From NCBI GenBank assembly GCA_014529385.2, contig CM043959.1:60216253-60280252 (forward strand): a stretch of 64,000 nucleotides of DNA, written 5' to 3'. A program made the translations under genes and the position numbers. Below, piece after piece: positions 45,440 through 57,656 of the stretch. Positions within the stretch are counted from its first letter, which is position 1, and the number at the start of each line of letters is the position of its first letter. Below the pieces are notes generated by a model. It ran no database searches. It saw only the letters and a program-made list of their open reading frames with translations, and was not told where the DNA came from. This DNA comes from Adiantum capillus-veneris (lineage: Eukaryota; Streptophyta; Polypodiopsida; Polypodiales; Pteridaceae).

Positions 45440-47800
45440 CTGTTCCTCCTAGTCTTAAGCTGGAAATAACACTTTGAGCCTCCTCTTACTCCAAGGAAAG
45501 GTCAAGCACTCAAGGATCAAGCTTAATTTTGGGCCCTCCACCCCATTCAGGAGAAAATTATTGTTAGGTTTTCATCTCAGAGTTGATGGCCAAGAAATGG
45601 CTTGAACATAAGTGCGAGCCATTGCCCCATTCATAGCATTAATTTTGATGGCTCCACCGATCCCAAGGAGCACATGTCAAGCACTCGAGGCTCAAACTTA
45701 AGTTTGAGGGCCTCCACCCTGTTCAAGAAAAAAATATGTGGCTCCATTGATCCTAGGGGGTAGATCAATGAGTGTTGGATATTGCAACTTAAGTTCACAT
45801 CTCCAACTCATTTTGACAAAAACATCATGTGCTCTGGACAAAACTTAGGGGCCCAATCGATCATGGAGGCTCAAACATTAGTGCAATCCTCAACCCCATT
45901 CAAGGCTCGCACTTATGGGTAAGAGAGGCAATAATCAAGCGTTAAGACTCAAAATTCACATGTGATTCTAATTTCATTTTGGGCCTCCTCTGATCCCAAG
46001 GGAAGATCAAGCAGTGAAGGATCAAGTTTAATTTTGGTTCCTCGACCCATTAAGTGGAGGGCCAACCAATGGCTTGAAATTAAGTTTGAGCCTTTGCCCC
46101 ATTCATAGTGAAAACATTGATGGCTTCATTGATGCCAAGCAACATATATCAAGCACTAGAAGCTCAAACTTAAACTTAGGTTCCAGCCTCAACCCTATTA
46201 AAGAAAAAAATAATGTGCTCCACTAATCATAGGCGTAGATCAGTATTGGAGGCTCAAACATAAGTTAGAGCCTCCAACCTATTTTGGCAAAAAAATCATG
46301 TGGCTCTAGACCAAACGCAGGGGGCCAACCAAGCATGGAGACACAAACATCAGTGCAAGCCTCCACCCCATTAGAGACTCACACTTATGGGTAAGAGATG
46401 CAGTACTCAAGCCTTAAGGCTCAAACTTTACCCGAGATTGCAATTTCATTTTTGGCCTCCTTTGGAAGGTTAAGCAGCAAATGATCAACCTTAAATTTGG
46501 GTACTCTGTCCTATTTAGAAGAAAAACATTGTTAGGTTCCATCTTACTTCAAGGGCCAAGCAATGGCTCGAACTTAAGTGCGAGCCTCTTCCTCAACTAT
46601 AACAAAAGAATCAATGGCTCCACCTATGCCAAGGAGCATATGTCAAGCACTTGAGGCTCGAACTTAAGTTCGAGCCTTCACCCTATTCAAGAAAACAATT
46701 ATGTTGCTCCATTAAGTTTGAACCTCCACCCTATTTGAGAAAACAATTATGTGGCTCACTAATCCTAGGGGGTAGATCAACAAGTATTTGAGGCTCAAAC
46801 TTAAGTTCGAGCCTCCAACCCATTTTGACCAAAAAATCATGTGCTCAGGACCAAATTTAGAGGGTCAATCAATCACGGAGATTCAAACATTAGTGCAAAC
46901 CTCCACCCAATTAGAGGCTTTCACTTATGGGTCATTGCATTCCCTAACCTTAGTGGGCAAAGCAAACACATGGAGGCTTGAGCTCAAGTTTGATTGTCAT
47001 GGTGATTCCTAGTGAACTAGGCAAAGATACACGGAAGCTCGATCTTAAGTTCAATTATCATGATGTTTTCTACATGAGTGGGTAGAAGTACAAAGAAGCT
47101 CAAGTTTTCATTCTCTATCTTAATAAGTAGATCAAATAAATGGGGGTTGAAAGAGCCTCATGGTGATTCCTGTCTAAGTGGATAGAGGCTCGAGCTTAAG
47201 TTCGAGCCTCATCGTGTTTGCTACATGAGTGGGTAGAGGTAGAGGCTCAAAGATGGGTAGAGGTGGATAGAGGCTCAAACTTAAGTTCGAGCCTCGTCGT
47301 GTTTGCTACATGAGTGGGTAGAGGTAGAGGCTCAAAGATGGGTAAAGGTGATAGAGGCTCGAACTTAAGTTCGAGCCTCACCGTGTTTGCAACATGAGTG
47401 GGTAGAGATACATAGAAGCTCAAAAATGAGTGGGTAGAGATACATAGAAGCTCAAAAATGCATTCCCTATCTTAGTAGGTAGATCAAACACTTTAAGGCT
47501 CGAGCTTCAGTTCAAACCTCAAGGTGGTGCCTAGCTATGTGAGTAGAGGTACACGGACTCTCATTTCATGATGATTCCTACCTAAGTGGGCGGAGGTACA
47601 TAAAGGAGTTCGCGCCTCACAATGTTTCCTATATGAGTGGGTATAGGTATTTAGAGGCCCAAACTTGCATTCCTTGTCTTAGTAGGTAGATCAAAATCAT
47701 GGCTCAAGCTCGAGCTTAAGTTCGAGCCTCATGACGATTCCTACCTAACTAGGTGAGGTACACGAAGGCTTGAACTTAAGTTCAAACCTTCGTGTGCCTT
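45440..47800. repeat. palindrome-bearing repeat array P3
   Basis: At least a dozen modules centred on ACTTAAGT are scattered here in diverged repeats with recurring phrases (AGCCTCCACCC, GGGTAGATCAA, CATGAGTGGGTAGAGGTA). The best copy is 47354-47379, a perfect 26-bp palindrome: GAGGCTCGAACTT then its reverse complement. Others are 46654-46677 (24 bp perfect), 47185-47210 (one mismatch), about 47270, 46790, 47706 and 47766, plus weaker copies from 45.6 kb on. The right part (47.18-47.46 kb) is a short-period tandem (about 85 bp). No coding frames of note. Confidence 0.85.
47354..47379. repeat. perfect 26-bp palindrome (P family consensus)
   Basis: Left arm GAGGCTCGAACTT, right arm its exact reverse complement, with the CTTAAG core at the centre. 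It can form a 13-bp-arm cruciform or hairpin. Confidence 0.95.
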
Positions 47801-47884
47801 TGACCTTGTCTTAATCCTTCACTCTAAAGTTGTTTCTTTCTAATTATGACACAAACATACATTATATAGTTGTCCAAGCTGATT

Positions 47885-47926
<42 letters not shown>

Positions 47927-50616
47927 CATAAATCAACCTTATTAGAAACTCCATAAAAATTTTTCAATAAAGAGTAAACGTACAAATGCAAAAGAAGATC
48001 AAATCACGCCAACCTTATCCTCGAAATGAGGCTAAGGCTATTGACTCATTGAGAAAACCTTGGTATTTCTAAGCATACTAAACGACCATAGATTATTGGA
48101 AATTCATAGTACAACATGCAAGCATAGATACAAGGCATGGAGGAATGTACGCAGGCCAGCACCAAGATGGACCTCGACATCATGCCCCTCAAATAAAAAT
48201 GTGTGAGCTCCTTGCAATGCGCCCATAGCTTTAGACATTTTCTAAAGTAGGGCAAAGGGGGCATTAAGCTATGCTCTTAATCACTTCAGGGTTGATGAGG
48301 GCCAATTGGGTGGCCGTGGCCCAATAGTGGCCTGGAATGATAGCGCCATGAGAGGCTCACATGCTGGTTGTAATACATGCACCATCATGAGATTTGGCAT
48401 TGAAGCAGCGCACCTATGAGGCTTATGATGCCAAATGGTTGTGCGAAGTGACGTGCACAGCTGAGAGGCAACACCCCACTAGTCGGCCATGCAACAATCC
48501 CCCAACTAGAGCAACATGACAGTAGAAAAAATGGAAGCAACGATACGGTAGCAAAAACGACAGCAATAGTAATACTGTAGACAATGCCACTATTGTAGCA
48601 GAAACGACAGCAATACTATTGTACGCCACTCCTGGCTTTTCTTATCACTGCAGCTTGTGACTAGCTATTTATTCGCCTGTGAGAAGGTATGTAGTTTCTC
48701 GTCAATGCCCCTTATCAGGTGTTGCTTATGTTTTTCAGCAAATGACGAGGTTCCTCTTTGCATTGGAAGCAATAACTCACCTTCTCAGAAATGTCACCTC
48801 CCCTTGTTTTTGAGCATCCCTCCTTCATCTCCAACTCTAGGTCCAAGAAAATTTCAGTGCCGTCTTGCTGTCGTTCACCTTGTTGGGTGTGTTGAATCTG
48901 GTGTAGTATTGGACTTCAGGGAAGCTCTTAACAATGGCCGTCACTCACACAGAGTACTTTGGTTGCAGACAACAAGCGAGCTTCTACAGGTAGTAGGAGG
49001 TTTGAGGCCGGCATGATTGACGGCCAACTTGACGGCCGTCAATTTCAAATTTCAAATTCAATTTTAAACTGGCTGATAGCAGCCACCGATCACTTTCAAA
49101 TTTCAAATTCAATCTTGAGTTGGCTTACAGTAGCTGGACATCGTCCTTTAAATGCGATGTCACTATTGCATTTCTTAACCAAAGGAAACCTTGGTTCAAC
49201 CTCAGACTCAGGTTCGAGTTCTTTGCCTTGTTGGTTCAAGTCCCAAATAAGAGTTTGAAGCTAACTTCCTGGAATTGGCCAAGATGAAATGTTAGAAAAT
49301 GAGGTTGTTTTTTTGGAGTTTTGCACTATTTTTCTCTCTTGTGGGGCAGAATTTCTCCTCTTCCTTGTGCTCTCACCCGGCATTTTTTGAATTGAAAACA
49401 ACACGATATTAACTTGAGACACATTTTTCTCGAACATGGGTTCTAGCATTATAGTCTAAGGATAGAGTTGCAGTTTGAATGAGGAGTTTTGATTGAGTTT
49501 CTAGCATGTTTCTCAATGACCTGGTATGAATGTGCATTGCTTGCATTGAATATAATAGCTTTTGTTTTACTACATTGTGGTCACGTTCTCACTTGCAACT
49601 CACACTTAACAAATGTATGATGGTATGGGAGCATGCTCACAATGGAATCTATTGTAGTATTGTGTTATGAATGTGAAAATCTTGCACTCAAGTTCAAGTT
49701 TGTAGTATTACTCACATTGAAATAGGGACTACAATTTGTTTAGGCTAGGTAGATATTCATTTTTGGTCGATGACTTGGTCTTGTAGCCTATTGGTATGAA
49801 GTCCTCAAAGCTTATGGATGTAGTTGTGTTACGATCTGGTTTGAAGTTTTTGTGTTAGTGAATGTCACCTCACATTTCAAGACCTGACGTTTTCTTGAGC
49901 TCAAGGTCATCTAAGGGTTTCTTTTGTAAGCCATTGTTGTGGAGTAGTCAAATTTAAATGTAAGTTTTCACCACAATTTTTGAGGCTTGCTTGAGGTCAA
50001 AATCAAGTCATATTTTGCTTTTGCAAGTCCTAAGTCCTTCTTGTGGAGTGTTCAAGTGGTTTCACCTCAATCAAAGGCCCAAGTTGACTTCAAGAACTTT
50101 CCATTTAAAATATGCCAAATTGGTTGCCTTCGTATTGATGAAACCCAAAACTATTTAGTAACATATTGGGTGGTCTTCACATTGACGTAAAGCTTGAGAA
50201 CATATTGGCCAAACTTGCCTATGTCATCTAAACTCGACTTGGACATTCCATGGCATCTCTAACATGCCTACCTAAGCTACAGAACATGTTTAAGCTTCAT
50301 GTTAATAATTTCTCTTGGTGCTCAAATTGGGTGTCTTCATCTTGATGGCATCTAGCCAAGCTATTGAGTAACATGTCGAGGTAAAGCTTAAGAACATAGA
50401 GGATTATAGGCCAAACTTGTATATGGCACGTATAATTAATGTAGGATATTCCATATCATCTTTGACATGACCACCTATCTGTGAACCGGCCTTATGTCTC
50501 CTATTACTTTTTCTTGGTGATAAAACCTAAAGCTTTTGGAATAGCTTCAAGACATAAGATTTGTCCCAAATTTGAGCATTTTTTTCAAAATTCCTAAATA
50601 TTTTTCTTGAATAAAA
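47801..50616. other. non-coding stretch with (CT)n and small duplications
   Basis: It holds (CT)n at 47890-47934. A small duplication near 49045 and 49099 (TTTCAAATTTCAAATTCAA) has a period of about 54. The plus frames 48657-49016 and 48959-49258 overlap each other and have no family features. No gene is called. Confidence 0.4.
47890..47934. repeat. (CT)n microsatellite, 45 bp
   Basis: Pure CT run. Confidence 0.95.
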
Positions 50617-50710
50617 GGTCTTGAGTTCAACTCTCCTCATCGAATAGATCTTTGAGGTCTCTAAGGATAGTTTCCTACGATGTTAAAATACTCTTCTTCT
50701 TCTTCTTCTT

Positions 50711-50755
<45 letters not shown>
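50617..50755 (+). repeat. dispersed ~100-bp repeat ending in (CT)n, copy 1
   Basis: It starts GGTCTTGAGTTCAACTCTCC, continues TAGATCTTTGAGGT and AGTTTCCTACGATGTTAAAA, then a CTT-rich stretch and (CT)n at 50715-50755. Copy 2 is at 52127. The GAGTTCAACTC part resembles a tRNA-type B box, so a SINE relic is possible. Confidence 0.75.
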
Positions 50756-50756
<1 letters not shown>

Positions 50757-51631
50757 ATCGAGACTCGACAGTCAATGATATATTGAATATTTCCCTTATA
50801 TTTAAGGCTTTTTTACACAAACAGAGTTTGGTGGATTGCATAAAGCAAGGGGTATTTCATGTACAAAGGGAATTCAAGGGCAATTCATGTGCATAAATCA
50901 GGAAAGAAGTAAATTGTGTGGAAGCAACATATTTTGTACAAAGCATAGTAGGGAAAGACTTAGAGGAGTGGGCTAATGATTGCATAAAGAAGAGAGCAAG
51001 GAGAGATTAAAGGACATTCGGTTTTCCTCATGCTCTCTTGGCAAAAGGGCTCAATTTTTTCTTGCTTTTGCTCTCAACTAAAGGATGGCAACATAGAGCG
51101 CTTTCACTCACACAATTAAGCAAAAGTTAACTACATATTATCTTTGGTTGTAATTAAACATTGCATTCTAATTTGGTTTGGTGTAAAAACCTTCAAATTT
51201 TGTCAATTTACCTCTGTTGTTTCACATATGTAGATTTGCCAAGTTTTTGGAAAAAAGTTTATTTTGAGCACTGCACGACACAATGCTAGGATTTTGCAAG
51301 CGAGGATTAATTGGGCTCTCCTTCTGCCACTTCTGTCTGCCCAGATGCAATCATCCATCGGGCAAAATGTGTCTCGACTTAATATCGTGCCGCTTTAAAT
51401 TTCAAAATTTTTGGTTGACAGCCAGCAAGGAGGAAAGAAGAAATTCCGTCCTAAAATAGAGAAAAATAGTGTAACAACCTGAAAAATAAATATAATTTTC
51501 TAAAATTTCCTCTTGGCAAATTCAAGAAAAGGAATTATGTAGGTTTGGATAAATGTTTTTTCCCGAACACTGATGCAATCTCTTGCCAAGAGCGTCACAC
51601 ACAAGGCCGCGGTCCCGAAAAAACCCCATGA

Positions 51632-51665
<34 letters not shown>

Positions 51666-52068
51666 ACCTGTTGCACGTGCTTGCGAGCATGTCTCCATGC
51701 AGCTGCTTGTCTAGGCTATCTGTGAAGTTGCACTCTCTCTAGTGCCCACTTCGCTAATCTTCCAATAGCAGCCTGTGACATTGCTTGTGTGTGTGTGTAA
51801 ATAATGCTCTCTACTCGTACAAAGCCTCTTCACTATCTTCACTTGAGAGAAGCTTTGATTAATCTTGTGTTGCCCCCATATTCAAATGGAAGTGATAGAA
51901 AAGATTGATTTCATGCATCCCCTATGTTCAAATAGTGCAGGTAGATGATGCTTGAACACCATCATGTTGCCATGAAAGGTGGTGAAATAAATATCGAGTG
52001 AAAATACATGTTCTCACAATGTGTCATTTCTACATTTGAACTAGCATAATAAGTACCAGCTTTAACAT

Positions 52069-52124
<56 letters not shown>

Positions 52125-52126
52125 CA
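50756..52126. other. non-coding stretch with two (CT)n tracts
   Basis: (CT)n lies at 51635-51664 and 52075-52120. No gene recognised. Confidence 0.5.
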
Positions 52127-52225
52127 GGTCTTGAGTTCAACTCTCCTTGTCGGCTAGATCTTTAAGGTATCTTGGGATAGTTTCCTACGACGTTAAAACT
52201 CTCTTCTTCTCCTTCTTCATTTTCT

Positions 52226-52273
<48 letters not shown>
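52127..52273 (+). repeat. dispersed ~100-bp repeat ending in (CT)n, copy 2
   Basis: Same order as the copy at 50617: GGTCTTGAGTTCAACTCTCC, TAGATCTTTAAGGT, AGTTTCCTACGACGTTAAAA, a CTT-rich stretch, then (CT)n at 52229-52273. It is directly preceded by another (CT)n run. Confidence 0.75.
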
Positions 52274-52274
<1 letters not shown>

Positions 52275-52669
52275 GCCAATGTGTGGCAGGACAGAGAGGA
52301 ATTAGGATGTATTCTTGTTCTTCAATGATTGACATTTTGTTGATGACTACACTTATGTGTTATCTTTGTGGACATAATCGCTTGTTTTGTGAGGTAATAT
52401 GTGATGCATCTAAATTGTCAAAAAGGAATAAAAAATTAGAAAAGCTTGATCAATCCGATCAAAATAGATACATGGGTACTTTGGGAATTTTAAAAATTTG
52501 AAGGGTATTTTGGGAATTTTGATAAATTAGAGGGGTTTGAGCTTGTCTATGAGTAAATTTACATAAGTTTTAGTGTAATTACCCAAAAGCTTCTAATTTT
52601 GACCAAGAAAACAAGAGAATTTCAAGTTTTCCCTTATTTTCACCATGCCATGAAAGTATTCATCGATGC

Positions 52670-52720
<51 letters not shown>

Positions 52721-52930
52721 CTTACTAATGTATTTAAGGTGTCCTAGGTAGTTGAATGTAGCCCCAATGTAGCCACCCTTCTCCCCCCCCCGCCCCCTAT
52801 GTGTACGGTATGAGTATGAAATAATGAGGGGCTACCCCTATTGTATATGCTTATGTACAAAATCTAAAAACCCCCCTATTGTACACTCACGTGGTACCGT
52901 ACCGAACAACACAGTGAATCCCTCGGGCAT
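52274..52930. other. non-coding stretch with (GA)n
   Basis: (GA)n lies at 52676-52719, followed by C-rich CTCCCCCCCC near 52782. No gene recognised. Confidence 0.5.
52676..52719. repeat. (GA)n microsatellite, 44 bp
   Basis: Pure AG run. Confidence 0.95.
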
Positions 52931-53910
52931 TTGGATACAAGGGTAGTAGCAAACACAATGGATGAGGCCGAGTCTCAAGAAATACAACCTATTCCAAAAG
53001 TGTAAGAACCATGGTCGCAAGCCTTGTGGAAAATAGTCAGAAATCACAAAGATGGTAGTGCTACTTTCAAGTCAACGCCTATCCCAAAAGTCAACATGAA
53101 CCATGAGATTTATCATCAGATATACAATCATTATATGGAGATGCAGGGATGGAAGTTTCTACAGAGAGTAAAGCGGATACATTAAAGACTTTGCATTCTT
53201 TTACAAGGGAGCACAAGACAAAATCAAAAGTTGGAATCCAGTTCCACAGATGATGGATACAAAGAGTCTCCATGAACTGTGTCTCTCCCATAAGATGCAT
53301 GATTGCTCTCTCAAAAATTTTACAAATTAGGCCGCATTTATGGAGCTAAATGGGAAAAATTTTGGAAAGGATGGGCCTGAAAATCCCTCCTCAAGATGCT
53401 TCTATAAATGAAAACATGGATAAAAACTAGAGAAACCAAAAGAAAAACTTGTGCCAATAAAGAAGTTGGGTGAATACTACAAAGGGACCACCTTACCACT
53501 TGAGCACAAGGGAGTGAAAATGATAGTCATACTTGATAGCAGGGCTAGAGTAGCCATAGCTACCAAAGAAATCTGGGAGAAATGGGAAAGACCGGCTCTC
53601 AAGAAGATATGAATCAAATTGCAACTTGCAGACGGATTTGTAGAAAGACCTTTGGGTATTCTGGAATAGATAATTGTTTTATCCTCTTGTGGGATTGAAT
53701 ATGAACATACTTTTGCCATAGTAGACTTTAGTAAAACAACAAATTTGACGGGTGACCATTCATGCGTCAACTAAAGATGTTACAAGCTTGACCACCTCTA
53801 CTTGAGGCATAAGGGTGTAACAAAGAGTCATTATCAAGGACCATAGTTACAGAGACATTAATCGAACCATGGTGGAAGACTTTGACGTAACTACGATTCC
53901 TCACAATAAC
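52931..53910 (+). pseudogene. gypsy gag-protease relic
   Basis: A plus-strand reading can be followed with stops. VANTMDEAESQEIQPIPKV and VNMNHEIYHQIYNHYMEMQG lie near 52.95-53.14 kb, in a region I take as the gag end. An aspartic protease domain follows from about 53.46 kb: GEYYKGTTLPLEHKGVKM, IVILDSRARVAIATKEIW (the active-site D-[ST]-G-A has become DSRA), KLQLADGFVERPLGIL and IEYEHTFAIVDFSK. The usual ILGRPF box is lost after a shift. Retropepsins of this kind cut the element polyprotein. At least four stops plus the damaged active site make it dead. No RT follows, so it is a fragment. It differs in sequence from the proteases of elements A and B. Confidence 0.7.
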
Positions 53911-55851
53911 TACCTGCATGGTTGATAAACAAAACATGTAAGGGCCTCCTCCTAGCCCTTACTCGTGACCAATGCACCTAAGCCATTGACTTTTAAAAAG
54001 AAAAAAAAAAAAAAGGTAAATGCAGGCTAAATCAAAGCACCAAAGTTTACTCACAAAATACTTTTGGTTTACACCATGGGGACATGGGCATAACCAATCA
54101 TGCATAAGAAATTAGATTTTTCCTTTCAAGAAAATTATCATAAGCAAAAAAAAGATAAGATAAGGATAAGGTGAAAAAGTAACTTGTTGAAGAAGTTTTG
54201 ACAAGGGAAAAAAGTTATCAAATAGGTAAAAATAACTTATCTATAAGGAAGATAAGCTATCAAGATGAGTGAAGGCTCTTATAAAAAATAAACATAAAAA
54301 GAGCGCTTCTCTACTCGTTCAATACTTCTCTCCTTCATTTTTCAAGGTGAAACTTGAGAGTAAGCTTGGAAAAGCTATAACTGAGTCTCTTTTACACACA
54401 CCTCTTACCCATACCCCCTCTCTAAGAGAAGCCATGGTCAAAACCATAATCAAGCTTGCGATAACTTGATCTTCTCCTTCTCATTACACTCTTCCTCTCC
54501 TCTCTTTTAACCCTCAACCTTTCCATAGCTTCAATCTCGCTTGTTTCATTCCATTCTCTCATTCCAAGTAGCACAATTGGTGGTCCTCAAGTGAATTTTA
54601 AGAGGGAGAAATCCGACTACGTCAACAAGCTTCTTCAATAATCCCCCTAAGCGAGAAGAAGACTCTATCATACATACACCAAGGTAAGGTTCCTTGTCAT
54701 CTTCATGCTATTGCACATCTTAATTGGGTTACTTTTCATTCTAAGTAAATTCATGTTTAAGCTCTCATGTTTTCATAAGAAAGCTTTCCTCTTATTTAGT
54801 AGAACAAATGATTAATGTTTCTTATTAACTAACAACGTTACTAACCACCATGTTCTTTCAAGTTCCGTTATTTCAAGTTCTTTAGAGTACCAGGCTAATA
54901 TGACCTAGAGAGAGTAAAAAGCACTCTTTTTATCCATAGGTGCCTAGAGATCATACTTATCTAAATAGTATGCATGATGAATGGTGACTACTATCTATAC
55001 TTACCCTTAAATCTCTGCAACAATTTCTTATCAATTTTTAAGTTACCTTTTTTTCTCTTATCTAAATTATTTCATAAAGATAAATTCCATGAATCAAAGG
55101 CAATTGAGTGGATTTTTTTTGTGTTAAACTTGAAAATAATCTTATTTTTCAAAAGACACATTATAATTTCTCCAAAATTAAATTCTCTCATGAAAGGCTC
55201 ACAATTTTTTCTTTGATTATGCATTCAAGTTAAATGAAGAAATAAACTCTTTTTTTTGCCTCTCTATAAAGTATACATGTGTAAGATTTTTAGGGATATA
55301 ATTAAGATAATATCTAATTCTCTCAAGAGGAAGTTGAATTTTGAAAGGTAATTTAATCATAAACAAAAGAGTTTCCTTTAAAAGAGGATTCCCCTTCTAA
55401 GTAAGGTTATTCCCCTCTTGTCAATCGGGAAATCCCAAATCTCTAAGTCTCTCCTAGCTAAGTGATTAATCCTCTCCACGGTAGCAGAGGTAACGGTAGT
55501 AGAGGGAAAAGCACTTTTTATGCACGCACGTGATCATAAACACATCGTATGCATAAATCAACGTGTTAAACATAATGAAATAATCATGGGACAACTTCAT
55601 ACGCACTCGGTAGATCCATACATGCACTTGTATATGGAAAAAAATAATCACCGAGAGGGTATCTACTCAGAGAAACGACATAGAGAGAGACATGATGATG
55701 ATTATGGAGTTTAGAGCTTCCCACAGTGCTTTAGAATTGATTAGGGGTTGTCAAAAGCCTTCTTGCTTTGCCGCAAGAGAACGGTAAAAAGAGCTACGTA
55801 GAGGCTTTCAGAGAGCGCGTACACCGTGAAACGAGAGAGGAGATAGTAAGC

Positions 55852-55856
<5 letters not shown>
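53911..55856. other. AT-rich non-coding stretch
   Basis: Includes an A run near 54001-54015. A TATA-like CTTATAAAAAA lies near 54270, followed by a transcript-leader-like pyrimidine-rich stretch (54.30-54.70 kb). No frame resembles a protein family. An LTR or leader of an unrecognised element is possible, but no partner copy was found. Confidence 0.4.

Positions 55857-55927
<71 letters not shown>
55857..55927. repeat. (GA)n microsatellite, 71 bp
   Basis: The longest dinucleotide run in the window. The Ser/Leu-rich frames read on its minus strand are artefacts. Confidence 0.97.
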
Positions 55928-55930
<3 letters not shown>

Positions 55931-56856
55931 GTATCCTTCTTCTTCTTCTTTGTTGGACAGATATGCCACGACAAACATCAGCACATCGAGAACTCACCTA
56001 ACATATAATGTCAGCTAAGGACAAAGCTCGACCCGCAGGCGCGTGGAAGCAAGCATAAGGTGTCAACCTACACTCGACCAACTCCTAACTAATTCCTACA
56101 AAGGTCTCTACCAATTGTCTAAGTCACAGCCTTCAAGAGTGCATAAGAGGAAACTTCCTATAACGCTTTCTAGAGCCAAACACCTATCAAACAATCTCGA
56201 AACACCATAGAACTTGAAGGAGACCCTACTAACACCAATAGGTCGCTCTCCCTAAGGTCTATGAACCAAAATCCCAACCCCAAAACACCCGGTGCAAAAT
56301 CATGTAGGATGTCTGGCCGAAATTTGCAGGTCTTTGTTTCCAAAACCTAAGGTGCCTAATGTGTAGCTCTACTCAATGTGAACGCATGGATATGCTGCAA
56401 TGCCAAATCGGACAACATATGCTCACCCAATCACCAGATGAAGCTCGTAAAAGGAGCTTGCAAAATCAGATCGTACGCGCGCAATGTAGGTATCGGCGCA
56501 TAGCTCTCGACGGGGGCAACACGTTGCACTTCTCCGCACTCGATTCCGACCACCGGTGCACACGTAGCATCAAGATGAAGCTCACACACTCTCTCGTACA
56601 CAGTACGCTCACTCACAGACTTCAAAACTTTTTTTTTTTTAATGACAAAAAGATTTTTCATTAAGGTCAAAAAGTGGTATATATACCTTACAATTCTCAA
56701 ACCCTAAAGTTCTAAAATCAACCAACTACTCCATCTATCTATCAAAATTGGGATACAATATAGAAACTTCTGTAAGTCCCAATATTTATAAGGTGAAAAA
56801 TCAGGTTTCCTCCTTCCTCATGTCGTCCCCGACATGGCCACTGATCCGCTTCTTCA
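55928..56856. other. non-coding stretch
   Basis: No supported gene. CATGTAGGATGTCTGGCC near 56302 holds one half of the palindrome that recurs at 57.66-58.52 kb. Confidence 0.4.
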
Positions 56857-57535
56857 TCATATGGTTTCTTGCATCTTTATCAATGATTCGTATCTTGCAT
56901 GCAGGTTCATCATTGTTGGGCCAAAAATATCAGTGTTTATGGTGATGAAGCCTGTGTAGAACGCTTCTTCAAAGGCCTGGAGGTGATAGGATGGTAGAAA
57001 CATTATCCTTTGATACAGCACATGTATCACCTCCTTGGAAGGCTGACCGGACAGATCATAAGCGCATCTGTAAGTATCTTGGAAGAAGAAGATACTGTCT
57101 GTCACCTGGCCTGGCTTGTAGATCTGTTACTTTGGCCACTCCATCTTCTTTGATGGTTGTCACAAACTCCCAGACTCTCTTTATGTCCACCCTTGCCGGT
57201 ACTACTTCAAAGTAGTTGTGGAGATCAATCTTCTCCAAGTACCCAGCCATCTTGCTTCTTACGAACTCATTGAGTTCTCGCGGCAGCATTGATAGCTCGA
57301 TCACATTCCCTTCAATGTCTTTGAATACTCCTTGGTAGATCTTTAGGTCGTTGGACTCTAACAGATCTTCTTGGATCCATGTGTTGGTGGGCTTTAGTGT
57401 TCCTTCTAGTATGACGAAGGGTTCCACTTCTTCTAGGTAATCCTTGAAGGTCATTCTTTTCTTCTTTGCCGGTGACTTCGCGGCTGCCATAGATCCTATT
57501 GCACTCAGTAGTCCAAAGTTAGCGTTTTTTTTCAT
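56857..57535 (-). pseudogene. unknown protein in two overlapping frames
   Basis: An ATG at 57533-57535 opens a 160-codon frame; a second in-frame ATG at 57488-57490 (MAAAKSPAKKKRMTFKDY) may be the real start. The product continues with LEEVEPFVILEGTLKPTN, LSMLPRELNEFVRSKMAGYL and YFEVVPARVDIKRVWEFVTT, and stops at 57056. A second frame, 56857-57105, overlaps it by about 50 bases (VLYQRIMFLPSYHLQAFEEA, GFITINTDIFGPTMMNLHAR). Each frame looks protein-like, so one shift near 57.08 kb probably split a protein of about 235 residues. I do not recognise the family. A Lys-rich start then a mostly helical, charged body would suit a gag-like or nucleic-acid-binding protein of a retroelement, but this is a guess. 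Confidence 0.45.
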
Positions 57536-57656
57536 ATTAGCTGAGAAACTGAGTTTTAACTATCCAAATGACTTGAAAATTGAAAATAAAGCTTAAAAGG
57601 AACTTGTGAAAGTGTGCATGTGCTCACAGTGCAAATCTGGCCAAAATTTTCCATTT

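Noticed and set aside
48657-49258. Plus-strand frames of 119 and 99 codons
   Set aside because: They overlap in different frames, cross a small tandem duplication and show no family pattern.
54269-54700. LTR leader and primer site of another element (AATTGGTGGTCCTC near 54580)
   Set aside because: No partner LTR, no clear tRNA match and no gag follows.
55741-55997. Ser/Leu-rich frames at the 71-bp (GA)n
   Set aside because: Translation of the dinucleotide run, not genes.
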